NCBI GenBank assembly: GCA_036262035.1
Contig: DATAJS010000025.1
Span: 62,001 to 126,000 of the forward strand
Direction: 5' to 3'
DNA from: Burkholderiales bacterium
Lineage (GTDB): Bacteria > Pseudomonadota > Gammaproteobacteria > Burkholderiales > SG8-41
DNA: 64,000 nucleotides
Shown here in pieces: positions 25,091 through 32,706 of the stretch. A model generated the notes under the pieces. The model saw only the letters and a program-made list of their open reading frames with translations. It did no database searches and had not been told where the DNA came from. Each line of letters starts with the position of its first letter. The stretch's first letter is position 1. The position numbers and the translations under genes were made by a program.

Positions 25091-26071
25091 ATGAGCCGGT
25101 GTCGGCGCCTCGCAACACTCCTCGTCATCGCCGCGCAGCCGGCGCTCTCGCTGCATGCCGCACAAACCGATCCTGCGCGCGCTTACCCGTCCAAGCCCAT
25201 CCGGTTCATCGTCCCCTATTCCGCCGGCGGCGCGACCGACATCACCGCGCGCGTCATCGGCGCCAAGCTCGCCGAGAAATGGGGCCAGCAGGTCGTCGTC
25301 GACAACCGCACCGGCGCGGGCGGCGCGATCGGCGTCGAGTACACCGCGAACGCGACGCCGGACGGCTACACGATCTGCCTCTTCTCCGCGTCGCAGACCA
25401 CCGCGACCGCCGCGGGCCAGAAGCTCCCTTACGACCTGCTGAAAGACCTGCAACCGATCTCGCTCGCCATCACGGTCGGCTACGTGGTGTATCACTCACC
25501 GAAGCTCCCCATAACGTCGGTCGGCGAGCTCATCGCCCACGCGAAAGCGAACCCGGGCAAGCTCAACTACGGAACGTCGGGCATCGGATCGCTCCAGCAC
25601 CTCGCGGGTGCGCTCATGAGCCACCTGGGCGGCATCAAGGTCGTCCCGGTGCAGTACAAGGGATCGGCGAACATCGTGCAGGCGATGATGGCCGGCGAGG
25701 TGCAGTTCGGGTTCAACTCGATGTTCAGCGTGCGGCCGCACGTGCAGGCCGGACGTCTGCGCTGGATCGCGACGACCGGCGCCAAACGCTCGCCGCCGAT
25801 GGAGTTGCCGACCGTCGCCGAGACGCTGCCGGGCTTCGAAGTGACGCAGTGGTACGGTCTCATCACCGGCGCCCGCGTGCCCAGGCCCATCGTTCAGAAG
25901 ATTTCCGCCGCCGCCGTCGAAGCCGTGCGTTCGCCCGACGCTTCGCAGCGGCTCACCGCCGACGGCTCCGAGATCGTCGGCAGCACGCCCGAGCAGTTCG
26001 GCGCGCACATCCGCAGCGAGATCGCGAAGTGGGGCAAGCTCGTGAAGGAAGCGAACCTCTCGCTGCAGTAG
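25091..26071 (+). CDS. Bug-family substrate-binding protein (Bug 7)
   Basis: A 326-residue receptor starting at an ATG preceded by GGGAGGA. The leader MSRCRRLATLLVIAAQPALS ends at LHA before AQTDPARAYPSKPIRFIV. Loops are PYSAGGATDITAR and VDNRTGAGGAIG. The lobe motif is VPVQYKGSANIVQ instead of the usual HVPYKG, so the ligand side chains may differ. It is a monocistronic gene with a strong terminator after it. Confidence 0.93.
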   Translation: MSRCRRLATLLVIAAQPALSLHAAQTDPARAYPSKPIRFIVPYSAGGATDITARVIGAKLAEKWGQQVVVDNRTGAGGAIGVEYTANATPDGYTICLFSASQTTATAAGQKLPYDLLKDLQPISLAITVGYVVYHSPKLPITSVGELIAHAKANPGKLNYGTSGIGSLQHLAGALMSHLGGIKVVPVQYKGSANIVQAMMAGEVQFGFNSMFSVRPHVQAGRLRWIATTGAKRSPPMELPTVAETLPGFEVTQWYGLITGARVPRPIVQKISAAAVEAVRSPDASQRLTADGSEIVGSTPEQFGAHIRSEIAKWGKLVKEANLSLQ

Positions 26072-26087
26072 GCGCACTTCAACGAAC

Positions 26088-26115
26088 GAGGCCGTGCGCG
26101 AACGCGCACGGCCTC
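26088..26115. terminator. Bidirectional stem-loop terminator
   Basis: A perfect 12-base stem, GAGGCCGTGCGC with its complement GCGCACGGCCTC, around a four-base loop GAAC, followed by TTCTT. It lies between the convergent Bug 7 and Ala/Gly-rich secreted-protein genes and can serve both. Confidence 0.8.
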
Positions 26116-26129
26116 TTCTTCATGGGCGT

Positions 26130-26426
26130 TTAGTGCTTGGCGCCCTTGGTGCTTCCCGATCCGACGGTCGCATTGGCGCCGGTAGCGGCGCTGGCGCCGA
26201 CCGCGCTGGTGTCGGCCTTCGCACCCGCACGCGTATCGACGCTCGCGCCCTTCGCGCCCGGCGTCGAATGCTGGCCCGCCTTGATGTCCGCAGCGCCGCC
26301 GACCTTGGCGCCATCCACTGCGGCCTTCGCACCGGCATTGACGGCGCCGTGCGTGCTCGTCTGTGCGAACGCGAGCGAGGAGAGGGCGGACATGGAGGCG
26401 ATCGTAACGATGGTACGTAGCTTCAT
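26130..26426 (-). CDS. Small secreted Ala/Gly-rich protein
   Basis: A 98-residue protein with a clear signal peptide (MKLRTIVTIASMSALSSLAF, then AQTS). The mature part is dominated by Ala, Gly, Thr, Ser, Lys and Asp in loose repeats (GAKAAVDGAKVGG, GAKGASVDTRAGAKADTS) and contains no Cys or aromatic residues. It is probably disordered in the periplasm. The function is unknown; similar Ala/Gly-rich exported proteins exist in Burkholderiales. The start at 26426 gives the signal peptide; the longer reading to 26675 does not. Confidence 0.7.
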   Translation of the reverse strand: MKLRTIVTIASMSALSSLAFAQTSTHGAVNAGAKAAVDGAKVGGAADIKAGQHSTPGAKGASVDTRAGAKADTSAVGASAATGANATVGSGSTKGAKH

Positions 26427-26744
26427 TGGTACTCCTGATTTGGTAAGAGTTGCGAAACATGCGCGATCATCTTGGCGATGCGCACGGGGGCGGCTTATCG
26501 CAACATCCATACCATGCGCTCGATCGACGTCAAAAGCGTGTCGTAACAGTGTGTTGTTCATCGAGCACCGCTCGTGACCGCGATTCGCGCGTCTGCCTCG
26601 GGCGACAGCGGGACGGAGTGGGGACATTAGACGCTTGATGCGCGGCGCTATTTTCGAGTCGCTGCACGCCGACACGCTTCGCGCATCGATCGCGCAATCG
26701 CGCGCCTGTGCGTTATGCTGGGCGCTTCGACGATCGGAAAACCC
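26427..26744. other. Intergenic region without a recognised gene
   Basis: 318 bases between the divergent secreted-protein gene and the formamidase-type gene. The longer frames through it have no family features. Both promoters should lie here. I see no repeat-family copy. Confidence 0.6.
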
Positions 26745-27680
26745 ATGTCAGGAAAACTCCATCTCCTCGATGCGAGCGTCGTCCACTACGAGTGGAACAA
26801 CGCGATCCCGCCGCGGCTCACGATCGATGCCGGCGACACCGTCGTTTTCGAGACGCGCGATGCGTCCGACGAGTTCTACTCGCCCGCATCGACGCACGAG
26901 GACGTCATGCGCCGCGTGTTCAAGGGCCACCCGCTGACGGGGCCGGTGTACGTGCGCGGGGTGCAGCCCGGCGACGTGCTCGCGGTGGAGATCGTCGATA
27001 TCGCGCCACGCGCAGCGTTCGGCTGGACCAACGTGCGGCCGGGCCGCGGGCTGTTACCGGAGAGCGAGTTCAGCCGTCCTTTCCTCCAGGTCTGGGACGT
27101 GACCGACGGCAAGTTCGCACGCGGCATGCGCGACATCGCGGTGCCGCTCGCGCCCTTCCCCGGCGTGATGGGCGTCGCTTTGGACGATGCCGGCAGCCAC
27201 AACACCGCACCGCCGCGCAAGAACGGCGGCAACATGGACATCAAGCAGCTCACCGCGGGAACGACCGTGTTCCTCCCGGTGTGGGTCGAAGGCGCGCTCT
27301 TCAGCGTCGGCGATGCGCACGGCGCGCAGGGCGACGGCGAAGTCTGCATCACCGCGGTGGAGATGAATGCGCGCATCACTTTGAAGTTCGACGTCATGCC
27401 GGCGCGCCACCTCACCGAGCCGCAATTGCGCACGCGCGCGGGCATCCCCGCCAGCGGTCCTTGCTATGCGACCACCGCGCACGGCCCCGACCTTCACGAG
27501 TGCGCCCGCCAAGCGGTGCGCCACATGATCGACCACCTCGTGCGCGAGCGGGGCCTCTCTCGCGAAGAGGCCTACATCCTGTGCAGCGTCGCCGTCGACT
27601 TGAAGGTGAGCGAGATCGTCGATGCGCCGAACTGGATCATCTCGGCGTTTCTGCCCGAGTCGATCTTCGGCGGAGGTTGA
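26745..27680 (+). CDS. Acetamidase/formamidase family hydrolase
   Basis: A 311-residue cytoplasmic enzyme of the acetamidase/formamidase (FmdA/AmdA) family, which releases ammonia from short amides. Family marks are HYEWNNAIPPRLTIDAGDTV, the D-x-L-AVEIVDI strand, GVMGVALDDAGSHNTAPPRK-type loop, GGNMDIKQLTAGTTVFLPV and EEAYILCSVAVDLKVSEIVD near the end. Length is normal. The start at 26745 (MSGKLHLLDAS) is chosen because the family domain begins there; the frame opens ten codons earlier. No regulator is adjacent. It may supply nitrogen together with the amidases elsewhere in the window. Confidence 0.92.
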   Translation: MSGKLHLLDASVVHYEWNNAIPPRLTIDAGDTVVFETRDASDEFYSPASTHEDVMRRVFKGHPLTGPVYVRGVQPGDVLAVEIVDIAPRAAFGWTNVRPGRGLLPESEFSRPFLQVWDVTDGKFARGMRDIAVPLAPFPGVMGVALDDAGSHNTAPPRKNGGNMDIKQLTAGTTVFLPVWVEGALFSVGDAHGAQGDGEVCITAVEMNARITLKFDVMPARHLTEPQLRTRAGIPASGPCYATTAHGPDLHECARQAVRHMIDHLVRERGLSREEAYILCSVAVDLKVSEIVDAPNWIISAFLPESIFGGG

Positions 27681-27722
27681 TCTTCAACGTCGCGCTTTTA
27701 AAGGCGCATTAACCGCAGCCCG

Positions 27723-27850
27723 CGTAGGGTGCGTTGAGGCGCAAGCCGTAACGCACCGCGCCTTTCCACCGTTCGCCCCGAGCGTAGCGAAGCGAAGTCG
27801 AAGGCCGTCATCACGAGGAGCGAAGCGACGCGGCGATCTCATGAGGTACG
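27723..27850. repeat. Cluster of three repeat families (G, D, B)
   Basis: In order: GGTGCGTTGAGGCGCAAGCC...AACGCACC, an inverted repeat (family G); a family D half (27772-27806); and a family B fragment CATCACGAGGAGCGAAGCGA (from 27808). No gene lies between 27681 and 27875. Confidence 0.7.
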
Positions 27851-27875
27851 ATTTCGCTACGCGCGCGGTAGCGCC

Positions 27876-28172
27876 TCAAGCGTTCCGGCTAACGAACAGA
27901 CCGCTCCGACCAATAGGCGGGCCGAAGTCGTTCGTGTGCGACTGCGAGGATGTAGATCGTATCTTATCGAATACGCGGTCGGCAGGAATGGTTTCGGCCG
28001 TGCCGTCGACGATCTCCCGATACCTTTTTTCGCCTCGGCGATCCATTCGTCCTCGACGCCCGCTGCGGGGAGGGCCGTCCAGTTCGGCGATGAGCGAACG
28101 GAGCAGTTCGGCTTTCTCGCCTGTATTCAATGAGCGGATCTTCGCCTCGAGTTCTTCGATCACGCTGGCCAT
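27876..28172 (-). pseudogene. Collapsed toxin-antitoxin module (addiction-module antitoxin plus toxin tail)
   Basis: The frame starts as an addiction-module (Unstab_antitox-type) antitoxin: IEELEAKIRSLNTGEKAELL, then LIAELDGPP. The middle is read out of frame. One extra C in a C4 run (28067-28070) and one missing A in an A6 run (28025-28030) hide the expected AAGVEDEWIAEAKK, after which the frame returns to RYREIVDGTAETIPADRVF. Directly after DKIR, another frame (27957 down to 27889) reads IYILAVAHERLRPAYWSER and a stop, which is a RelE/ParE-type toxin C-terminus. The toxin's N-terminal two thirds are missing, so the pair has collapsed by an internal deletion. The homopolymer shifts could also be sequencing errors. 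Confidence 0.72.
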
Positions 28173-28256
28173 TGAACCGTCTCCATCAGTCGAAGAGAGA
28201 AGCGTATCTCGGCTGGATCATTACGGCACGCAAGGTCTGGGCCAGCCTGAATTGGA

Positions 28257-28535
28257 TCACCGGCGGGGAATCCGCCTGTCCCGCCGCCCCACCGTGATCA
28301 CCGCGCCGTCGCCGGCGACGACGGCGTACGTGTTCAGCTGCTTCTCCATCGCCCGATACGCCACCCGCCCCGAATCCTTCAGCAGCCGGGTCCGCGCCTT
28401 CTTGTCGAAATAGACGATGGTGGCGCCGTGATGGTCGTGCGCCTGAGAGCCGTAGGCGAGCAGCGAGTCCAGGGTCGCCGCGCTGATCCCCCGCTGCTGC
28501 ATCCTCACTTTCGCGTGCTGCGTCAGGGGTGTCAT
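28257..28535 (-). CDS. DUF4258-like small protein
   Basis: A 92-residue protein opening MTPLTQHAKVRMQQRGISAA, the H-A-x-x-R-M-x-x-R-G-I pattern typical of DUF4258-like small proteins. It continues GATIVYFDKKARTRLLKD and ends in a basic tail. Such proteins are often near toxin-antitoxin genes and share features with small RNase-like toxins, but no function is established. It stands alone between the toxin-antitoxin remnant and the small membrane protein gene. Confidence 0.65.
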   Translation of the reverse strand: MTPLTQHAKVRMQQRGISAATLDSLLAYGSQAHDHHGATIVYFDKKARTRLLKDSGRVAYRAMEKQLNTYAVVAGDGAVITVGRRDRRIPRR

Positions 28536-28676
28536 GGCGGCTCCTATCGCGATCTACCGGGCTGGCAGCACAGTATGAGGAGGCGGGTGGCTCAGGGCGT
28601 GAGCCAGCGGGCCGGCGGCACGCTCGTTGGAAAGACGTTACCCTCGACGAGATCCGCGTCGCGTCATGGAGAAAGC

Positions 28677-28880
28677 TTGGGGAAGTACCTCGTTATCCTC
28701 GTCGTCGCCTTGCTGGCGACGCACTTGCTGCTCTCGCGCAACAAGCAGGAACCCAGGACCGCGACGCGCAAATCGATCCACCGGGCGCTCGAATCGACCG
28801 TCAGAAAGACCGCGATCGCGGTGGGCGCGCTCATCGCCGCGCTCGTGGTGATCCTGCTCGTCAAGCACGTGACGTCGTGA
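28677..28880 (+). CDS. Small two-helix membrane protein
   Basis: A 67-residue protein from a TTG start (28677) preceded by GGAGAAAGC. It has two hydrophobic segments (YLVILVVALLATHLLL and IAVGALIAALVVILLV) joined by a basic, Thr/Ser-rich loop (RNKQEPRTATRKS). The charge pattern places the loop in the cytoplasm. No ATG is available in this frame at a sensible position. I do not recognise a family; small two-helix proteins can be toxins, stress peptides or complex subunits. Confidence 0.6.
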   Translation: MGKYLVILVVALLATHLLLSRNKQEPRTATRKSIHRALESTVRKTAIAVGALIAALVVILLVKHVTS

Positions 28881-29792
28881 TCAGCGATACAGCCCCTGCC
28901 GCTCCAGCCACGCCTGGATGACGCCCGCCACCTGGTCGCTGTTGCGGTCCATCATGATCATGCGCGAGTTGCCGCGGATGCCGGCCTTCGGCAGGTCGAC
29001 GATCTCGACCTTCCCGCCCGCCGAGCTCACCGCGTTCATGAAGTCGACGCCGTTCTGGCGGATCTTCGGCCAGCGCGCGTCCTGCTCGATGTAATCGCCG
29101 TAGATCGCGAGCACGGCGTGTTCTTCAGCACGCCCGCGCGGCTCATCTCGCCCGCGGCGGCGGGCCCGACCGCGATCAGCGCCTTCACCTTGTCCGGACG
29201 CGCCTGCGCGACCCTGAACCCGAAGAGTCCCGACTGCGAGTGCACGAGCACGACGCACGGACACACCTTGTCGACGAGCTCGGTGTAGGCCGCGATGATC
29301 GCGTCGTCGGTCGTCGTCCAGCGCGGCACCGCCTGCTTCACGAACTGGTTGTAGGCGTCGGTCGGGAACTGGCTGCCCGGCAGCACCTTGCGCTTCAAAG
29401 GATCCTCGCTGTACGAGCCCGCCCCGCGCCGATGCGAAAGCGCTCGAACGGGTTCTCTTTGGTGAGGAACACCGGGTCGCCCTTGAGCAGTCCGGAGTCA
29501 TCGCCCAGCCCGAGCGCCCGCGCTCGACCGCGTCCGAGTTGTAGACCGCCCACCCTTTCTTCACGAAGTAGTTGAGCCAGCCTTCGCGGCCGTCGGGCGT
29601 CGTCTCGTACGTGACGCCGGTGAGCCCGCCGCCGTGCCACATCAGGAGCGGCAACGCGCCGCGTTGATTCGCCGGGATGAAGTACTGCACGTACATCTGC
29701 TCGACGAGATACACGCCGTTCGGATCGACCTTCGCCGGCACGCCGCCCGGCGTAAACAGCACCTCCTTCACCGGCTTGCCCGAGATCGTCAC
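28881..29792 (-). pseudogene. Frameshifted and truncated alpha/beta hydrolase
   Basis: The two ends in one frame are clearly a secreted-type alpha/beta hydrolase: VEQMYVQYFIPANQRGALPL, LLMWHGGGLTG at the start, and VDLPKAGIRGNSRMIMMDRN at the end. The middle is recovered only by changing frame near 29500 (to LLKGDPVFLTKENPF), 29420 (to SEDPLKRKVLPGSQF and VVLVHSQSGLFGF, holding the nucleophile serine) and 29115. The usual GNSHM catalytic histidine is an arginine here (CGC). The 5' end is also lost: the signal peptide is missing and the reading runs into stops 30 bases before the HNH gene. Most likely a dead gene. Confidence 0.8.
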
Positions 29793-29823
29793 CTCGGCGT
29801 CGCTGCCGAAACGCTATCACGCT

Positions 29824-30855
29824 CTAGAAGAGTTGCCGCCATGTCGCCGACAGATGCGTCGTCTCGCGCGCCCGCACCCAGACCAGCGACCGGGCGCGTT
29901 CCGCCTGCTCGTAGGCCCATTCGGCGACCGAAAACGAAGCATCTGCGTCCAAGACGAACGGCGCCTGCGCGAACGCCTCCCCCAACTGCGCGTCGTCGCG
30001 GCGGTTGCGGTCGAGCCAGCGCTCTAGGTGCCCCGTCGCCGCCAGCATTTCCGCCTTGTGCTGGTTGCACGTCCGGTCGGCGAGCACGAAGTTGTGGCCA
30101 AGGTCGCGCGGGTAGCGCGACCACGGGATGAAGTGGTCGACTTCGATCGCATCGGCAAGGGTGCGATCGCAGTAGAAGCAGCGATTGCGCTGGAGATCGC
30201 GCAGCCCGTCCATGATCGAGCGCAGGGCGGCGCGATTGGTGCCGAAGAGGAAGTCGGCGAGGTCGCCCGTCGCGCCGAGCACGTCCCGGTTGGTCGGCAG
30301 GCTTTGCACGAACGATAGCCAACCCATCTGCACCAGCGCCTGCACGACGCCGAACTGCACCTTGAAAAACGCAGCCACGCCCGGGCGCAGGACGATCGCG
30401 CCGTCGATCAGTTTCTCTTCGTAGAGAAAATCCAGGCGATCGGCGCCGACGAGCTGCAGGCGCCAGAGCGGCATCTCGTCCAGCAACCGTCCGATTCGCG
30501 CCACGAGCCGATGCCAGCGCGGATGCCGCCGCGCCACCGCAAGAGTGGGCGCATGCGCGCGAAACTCGGCAATGAGCGTAACGGCGGCAGCCTGGCGCCC
30601 GGTGTTCTGCGCCAGCACAACCCCGCCGACGAACGGTGCAGTCTGGTGCCAGTAGAGCGTGATGAAACGATCGCTGAGCTCACCGAGCGGAATCGCGAGC
30701 GTGCCGTCCGCCGCCGGCGTCTTCTCGACGGCGAGCTCCGCCAGCGCCAGCACCAGAGCGAACTTATAGGTCGCGACGAACAGCCCCTCGTGCAGGATGC
30801 GCTGGAGCTTGTTGAGAAAGTCGAGCTGCGTCGCCGCTGCCGGCAGTTCGGCCAA
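29824..30855 (-). CDS. HNH endonuclease domain protein
   Basis: A 343-residue protein with an uncharacterised helical N-terminal two thirds (LDFLNKLQRILHEGLFVATY) and a C-terminal HNH nuclease: CFYCDRTLADAIEVDHFIPW, then DLGHNFVLADRTCNQHKAEM. The CxxC and the C/H pair around the DH-N-H core would bind a structural zinc and the catalytic metal. This architecture occurs in predicted restriction or defence nucleases. The start is TTG at 30855; no better codon is visible. It is part of an accessory patch next to decayed genes. Confidence 0.82.
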   Translation of the reverse strand: MAELPAAATQLDFLNKLQRILHEGLFVATYKFALVLALAELAVEKTPAADGTLAIPLGELSDRFITLYWHQTAPFVGGVVLAQNTGRQAAAVTLIAEFRAHAPTLAVARRHPRWHRLVARIGRLLDEMPLWRLQLVGADRLDFLYEEKLIDGAIVLRPGVAAFFKVQFGVVQALVQMGWLSFVQSLPTNRDVLGATGDLADFLFGTNRAALRSIMDGLRDLQRNRCFYCDRTLADAIEVDHFIPWSRYPRDLGHNFVLADRTCNQHKAEMLAATGHLERWLDRNRRDDAQLGEAFAQAPFVLDADASFSVAEWAYEQAERARSLVWVRARETTHLSATWRQLF

Positions 30856-30879
30856 AGCAGTCCGCCTACGGCTCCCGAT

Positions 30880-31332
30880 TCAGCGCTGCAACGCGCGCAT
30901 CCGCGTCTGCCGCTCCGCTTCCGCCTGATCGCGCAGGTTGCGCTCCTGGATGCGATCGTTGCGCTGGTCGCGCTTGCAGTCGTCCCGTTCGGTCTGTCCC
31001 TGAAGGAAGTCGCAGTTTCCGCTGAGCCGTTTCCAGAAGCGCCCTTCCCGCTGGCGATCCGCCTCCACACGCTGCTGCTGTCGATCCGCCGCATCCTGAC
31101 GAGCACGCTCGGCGCGGTAGGCATTCAGGGTCCGCACGCACTCAGCATATCCCGGATGGCCCGGATCGCACGTGCCGGCACGCTGAGCCGCGCGCGGCGC
31201 AGCACCGTGGCCCTCAGGACACAGTTGTGCTTCCCGAAAAACGCCGTCCTGACAGCGCACGACCGGTTCGGCGAGGACCCACGACGAGACAGAAAAGCAG
31301 AAGCAGGCCACTACTACGCGGTGCAGGAGCAT
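30880..31332 (-). CDS. Hypothetical secreted coiled-coil protein
   Basis: A 150-residue protein with signal peptide MLLHRVVVACFCFSVSSWVL before AEPVVRCQDGVF. The mature protein has six cysteines and a long charged helix (RTLNAYRAERARQDAADRQ, QRNDRIQERNLRDQAEAERQ). No family is recognised. It ends 24 bases before the HNH gene on the same strand, and its start overlaps the end of the ATPase remnant, so a shared transcript is possible. Confidence 0.65.
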   Translation of the reverse strand: MLLHRVVVACFCFSVSSWVLAEPVVRCQDGVFREAQLCPEGHGAAPRAAQRAGTCDPGHPGYAECVRTLNAYRAERARQDAADRQQQRVEADRQREGRFWKRLSGNCDFLQGQTERDDCKRDQRNDRIQERNLRDQAEAERQTRMRALQR

Positions 31333-31966
31333 ATTCGTGTTGTTATGAGCAAGCGCTCCGATATTATCGCGACTCCCCCACTCGCTGCACCGCCCTCGCC
31401 GTAAACCCGATCCCGCTCCCGGCTCCGAACATGCGTGCGCCGACGTGTCCGCCCCGCGAGCATGTCGCCGATCGCCGATTCGACGTCGCGCTTCTCGATG
31501 ATCTCGCCGCCGCCGCGCTCAAGCATCGCCTGCGCGGCACGCCGCATGAGCTCCTTGATGAACGCGGGGCTGACGGGACCGAGGCGACGCGCTGCGTGCA
31601 CGGCCGCGGCATCGTCCACTCTCAGCGCGCCGGCGTAGCGCCGCACGAGCAGCGCCCGCTCGCTCTCCGACGGCAGACCGATTTCGATCGCCTGATCGAC
31701 GCGCCCCGGACGCGCGGCGAGCGCCGGCTCGAGCACCTCCGGCCGGTTGGTCGTGAGCACGAACAGCACGCGCGCCATCTGAAGCGTGTCCTGCAGGAGC
31801 AGGTAGTCGGTCCCGGCGACGATGAGCTTCGTGTAACCGGCGAGCTCGCTCGCGAGCCAGCGCACGACCGTCGTCTTGCCGGTGCCGGGCGGCCCGTACA
31901 GGAGCACGCGGAAACGCAACGACTCCGCGCAGTGCACCGCGCGTTCCGCGAATACGTCCCGGTCTA
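31314..31966 (-). pseudogene. AAA-family ATPase remnant lacking Walker B
   Basis: Walker A is intact (LLYGPPGTGKTTVVRWLASE) and the sensor/arginine region is recognisable (LFVLTTNRPEVLEPALAARP, GRVDQAIEIGLPS, then the AAA lid FIKELMRRAAQAMLE). LLLQDTLQMAR is joined directly to VLFVLTTN at about 31771. The 35-40 residues that carry Walker B (hhhhDE) in related AAA proteins are absent, without a frame change. The N-terminal domain is also missing because the frame runs into the PIN gene, and no start codon precedes the domain. It cannot be an active ATPase as read. Confidence 0.7.
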
Positions 31967-32377
31967 ATCCATCCAGGACACGATTTCGAAAGGCTTGTTT
32001 CCCTTGACCCGCAGCGCCTGAAAGTCCCTCGCATCGACAGTGAGTATCCTCCGGCAGCCGCTCGTCATGGCGAGCCACACGAGCGCCGCATCGGCAAAGT
32101 CGAGGTCGCGGTCCGCATATTTCAAAAACGTCGTGCGGATCGCAACGAAGCCGTCCGCGGGTATATCGACCACGGACAGGCCACCGCGAATTGTCCATTC
32201 GAGCAAGTCCGCCTTGGCGCGCGTGTCGAGGAAGACACAGGTTTCTCCGATGATGGGTGTGACAGTGGCGAGCGCGTGAGCGTGCTCGCGAAGGTAGGCG
32301 CGCGCAGCGCTGCGCAGCTTGTCGCCTCGACGGAACAGCGCGATCAGAAATCCGGTATCGACCAGTGCGCCGGTCAC
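31964..32377 (-). CDS. PIN-domain ribonuclease toxin (VapC type)
   Basis: A 137-residue PIN-domain protein. The acidic metal-binding residues are in place: D near the start (ALVDTGFLIALF), E in TPIIGETCVFLD, and the D pair in DRDLDFADAALVWLA and RILTVDARDF. VapC toxins cleave tRNA or rRNA when freed from their antitoxin. The ATG overlaps the stop of the ribbon-helix-helix gene by four bases (TCAT on the plus strand), the standard antitoxin-first layout. Confidence 0.9.
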   Translation of the reverse strand: MTGALVDTGFLIALFRRGDKLRSAARAYLREHAHALATVTPIIGETCVFLDTRAKADLLEWTIRGGLSVVDIPADGFVAIRTTFLKYADRDLDFADAALVWLAMTSGCRRILTVDARDFQALRVKGNKPFEIVSWMD

Positions 32378-32628
32378 TTCAAGCGGCCGCGAATGCGTTC
32401 GCGCAAAAGCTTCTTACTGTTGCGCGCGACGTCTTCGGAAGGCGCCTGGTCCGTTTGCGGACCAAAAAGGTCGCTGCCAAGCTCGTAAGGGCTTGGTGTG
32501 CCTTTTTTCGAGACAAGAAATTCCTCGAGCGCACGCTTGACCGCCTCGCTCTTGCTCACCTTGTTCTTCGCGCAATATTCCGCGAGCTCCTGCTCGACGC
32601 GCAGTGGGACGCGTACCGACAGAGTCAT
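32374..32628 (-). CDS. Ribbon-helix-helix antitoxin of the VapBC-type pair
   Basis: An 84-residue protein with a MetJ/Arc/CopG fold at the N-terminus: strand TLSVRVPLRV, then helices EQELAEYCAKNKVSKSEAVK and RALEEFLVSK. The C-terminal half is flexible and charged, as expected for a toxin-binding tail. AAGAGGCGGC provides the ribosome-binding site. It probably represses its own promoter in the 78-base gap to the PBP gene. It is translationally coupled to the PIN toxin. Confidence 0.88.
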   Translation of the reverse strand: MTLSVRVPLRVEQELAEYCAKNKVSKSEAVKRALEEFLVSKKGTPSPYELGSDLFGPQTDQAPSEDVARNSKKLLRERIRGRLK

Positions 32629-32706
32629 GATGCCGCCTCTTGTGTGACACCCGTTGCATGATTGTAATACAGCACGGGCCGGTTTCATGCTAAAAACCTT
32701 GCGGAG

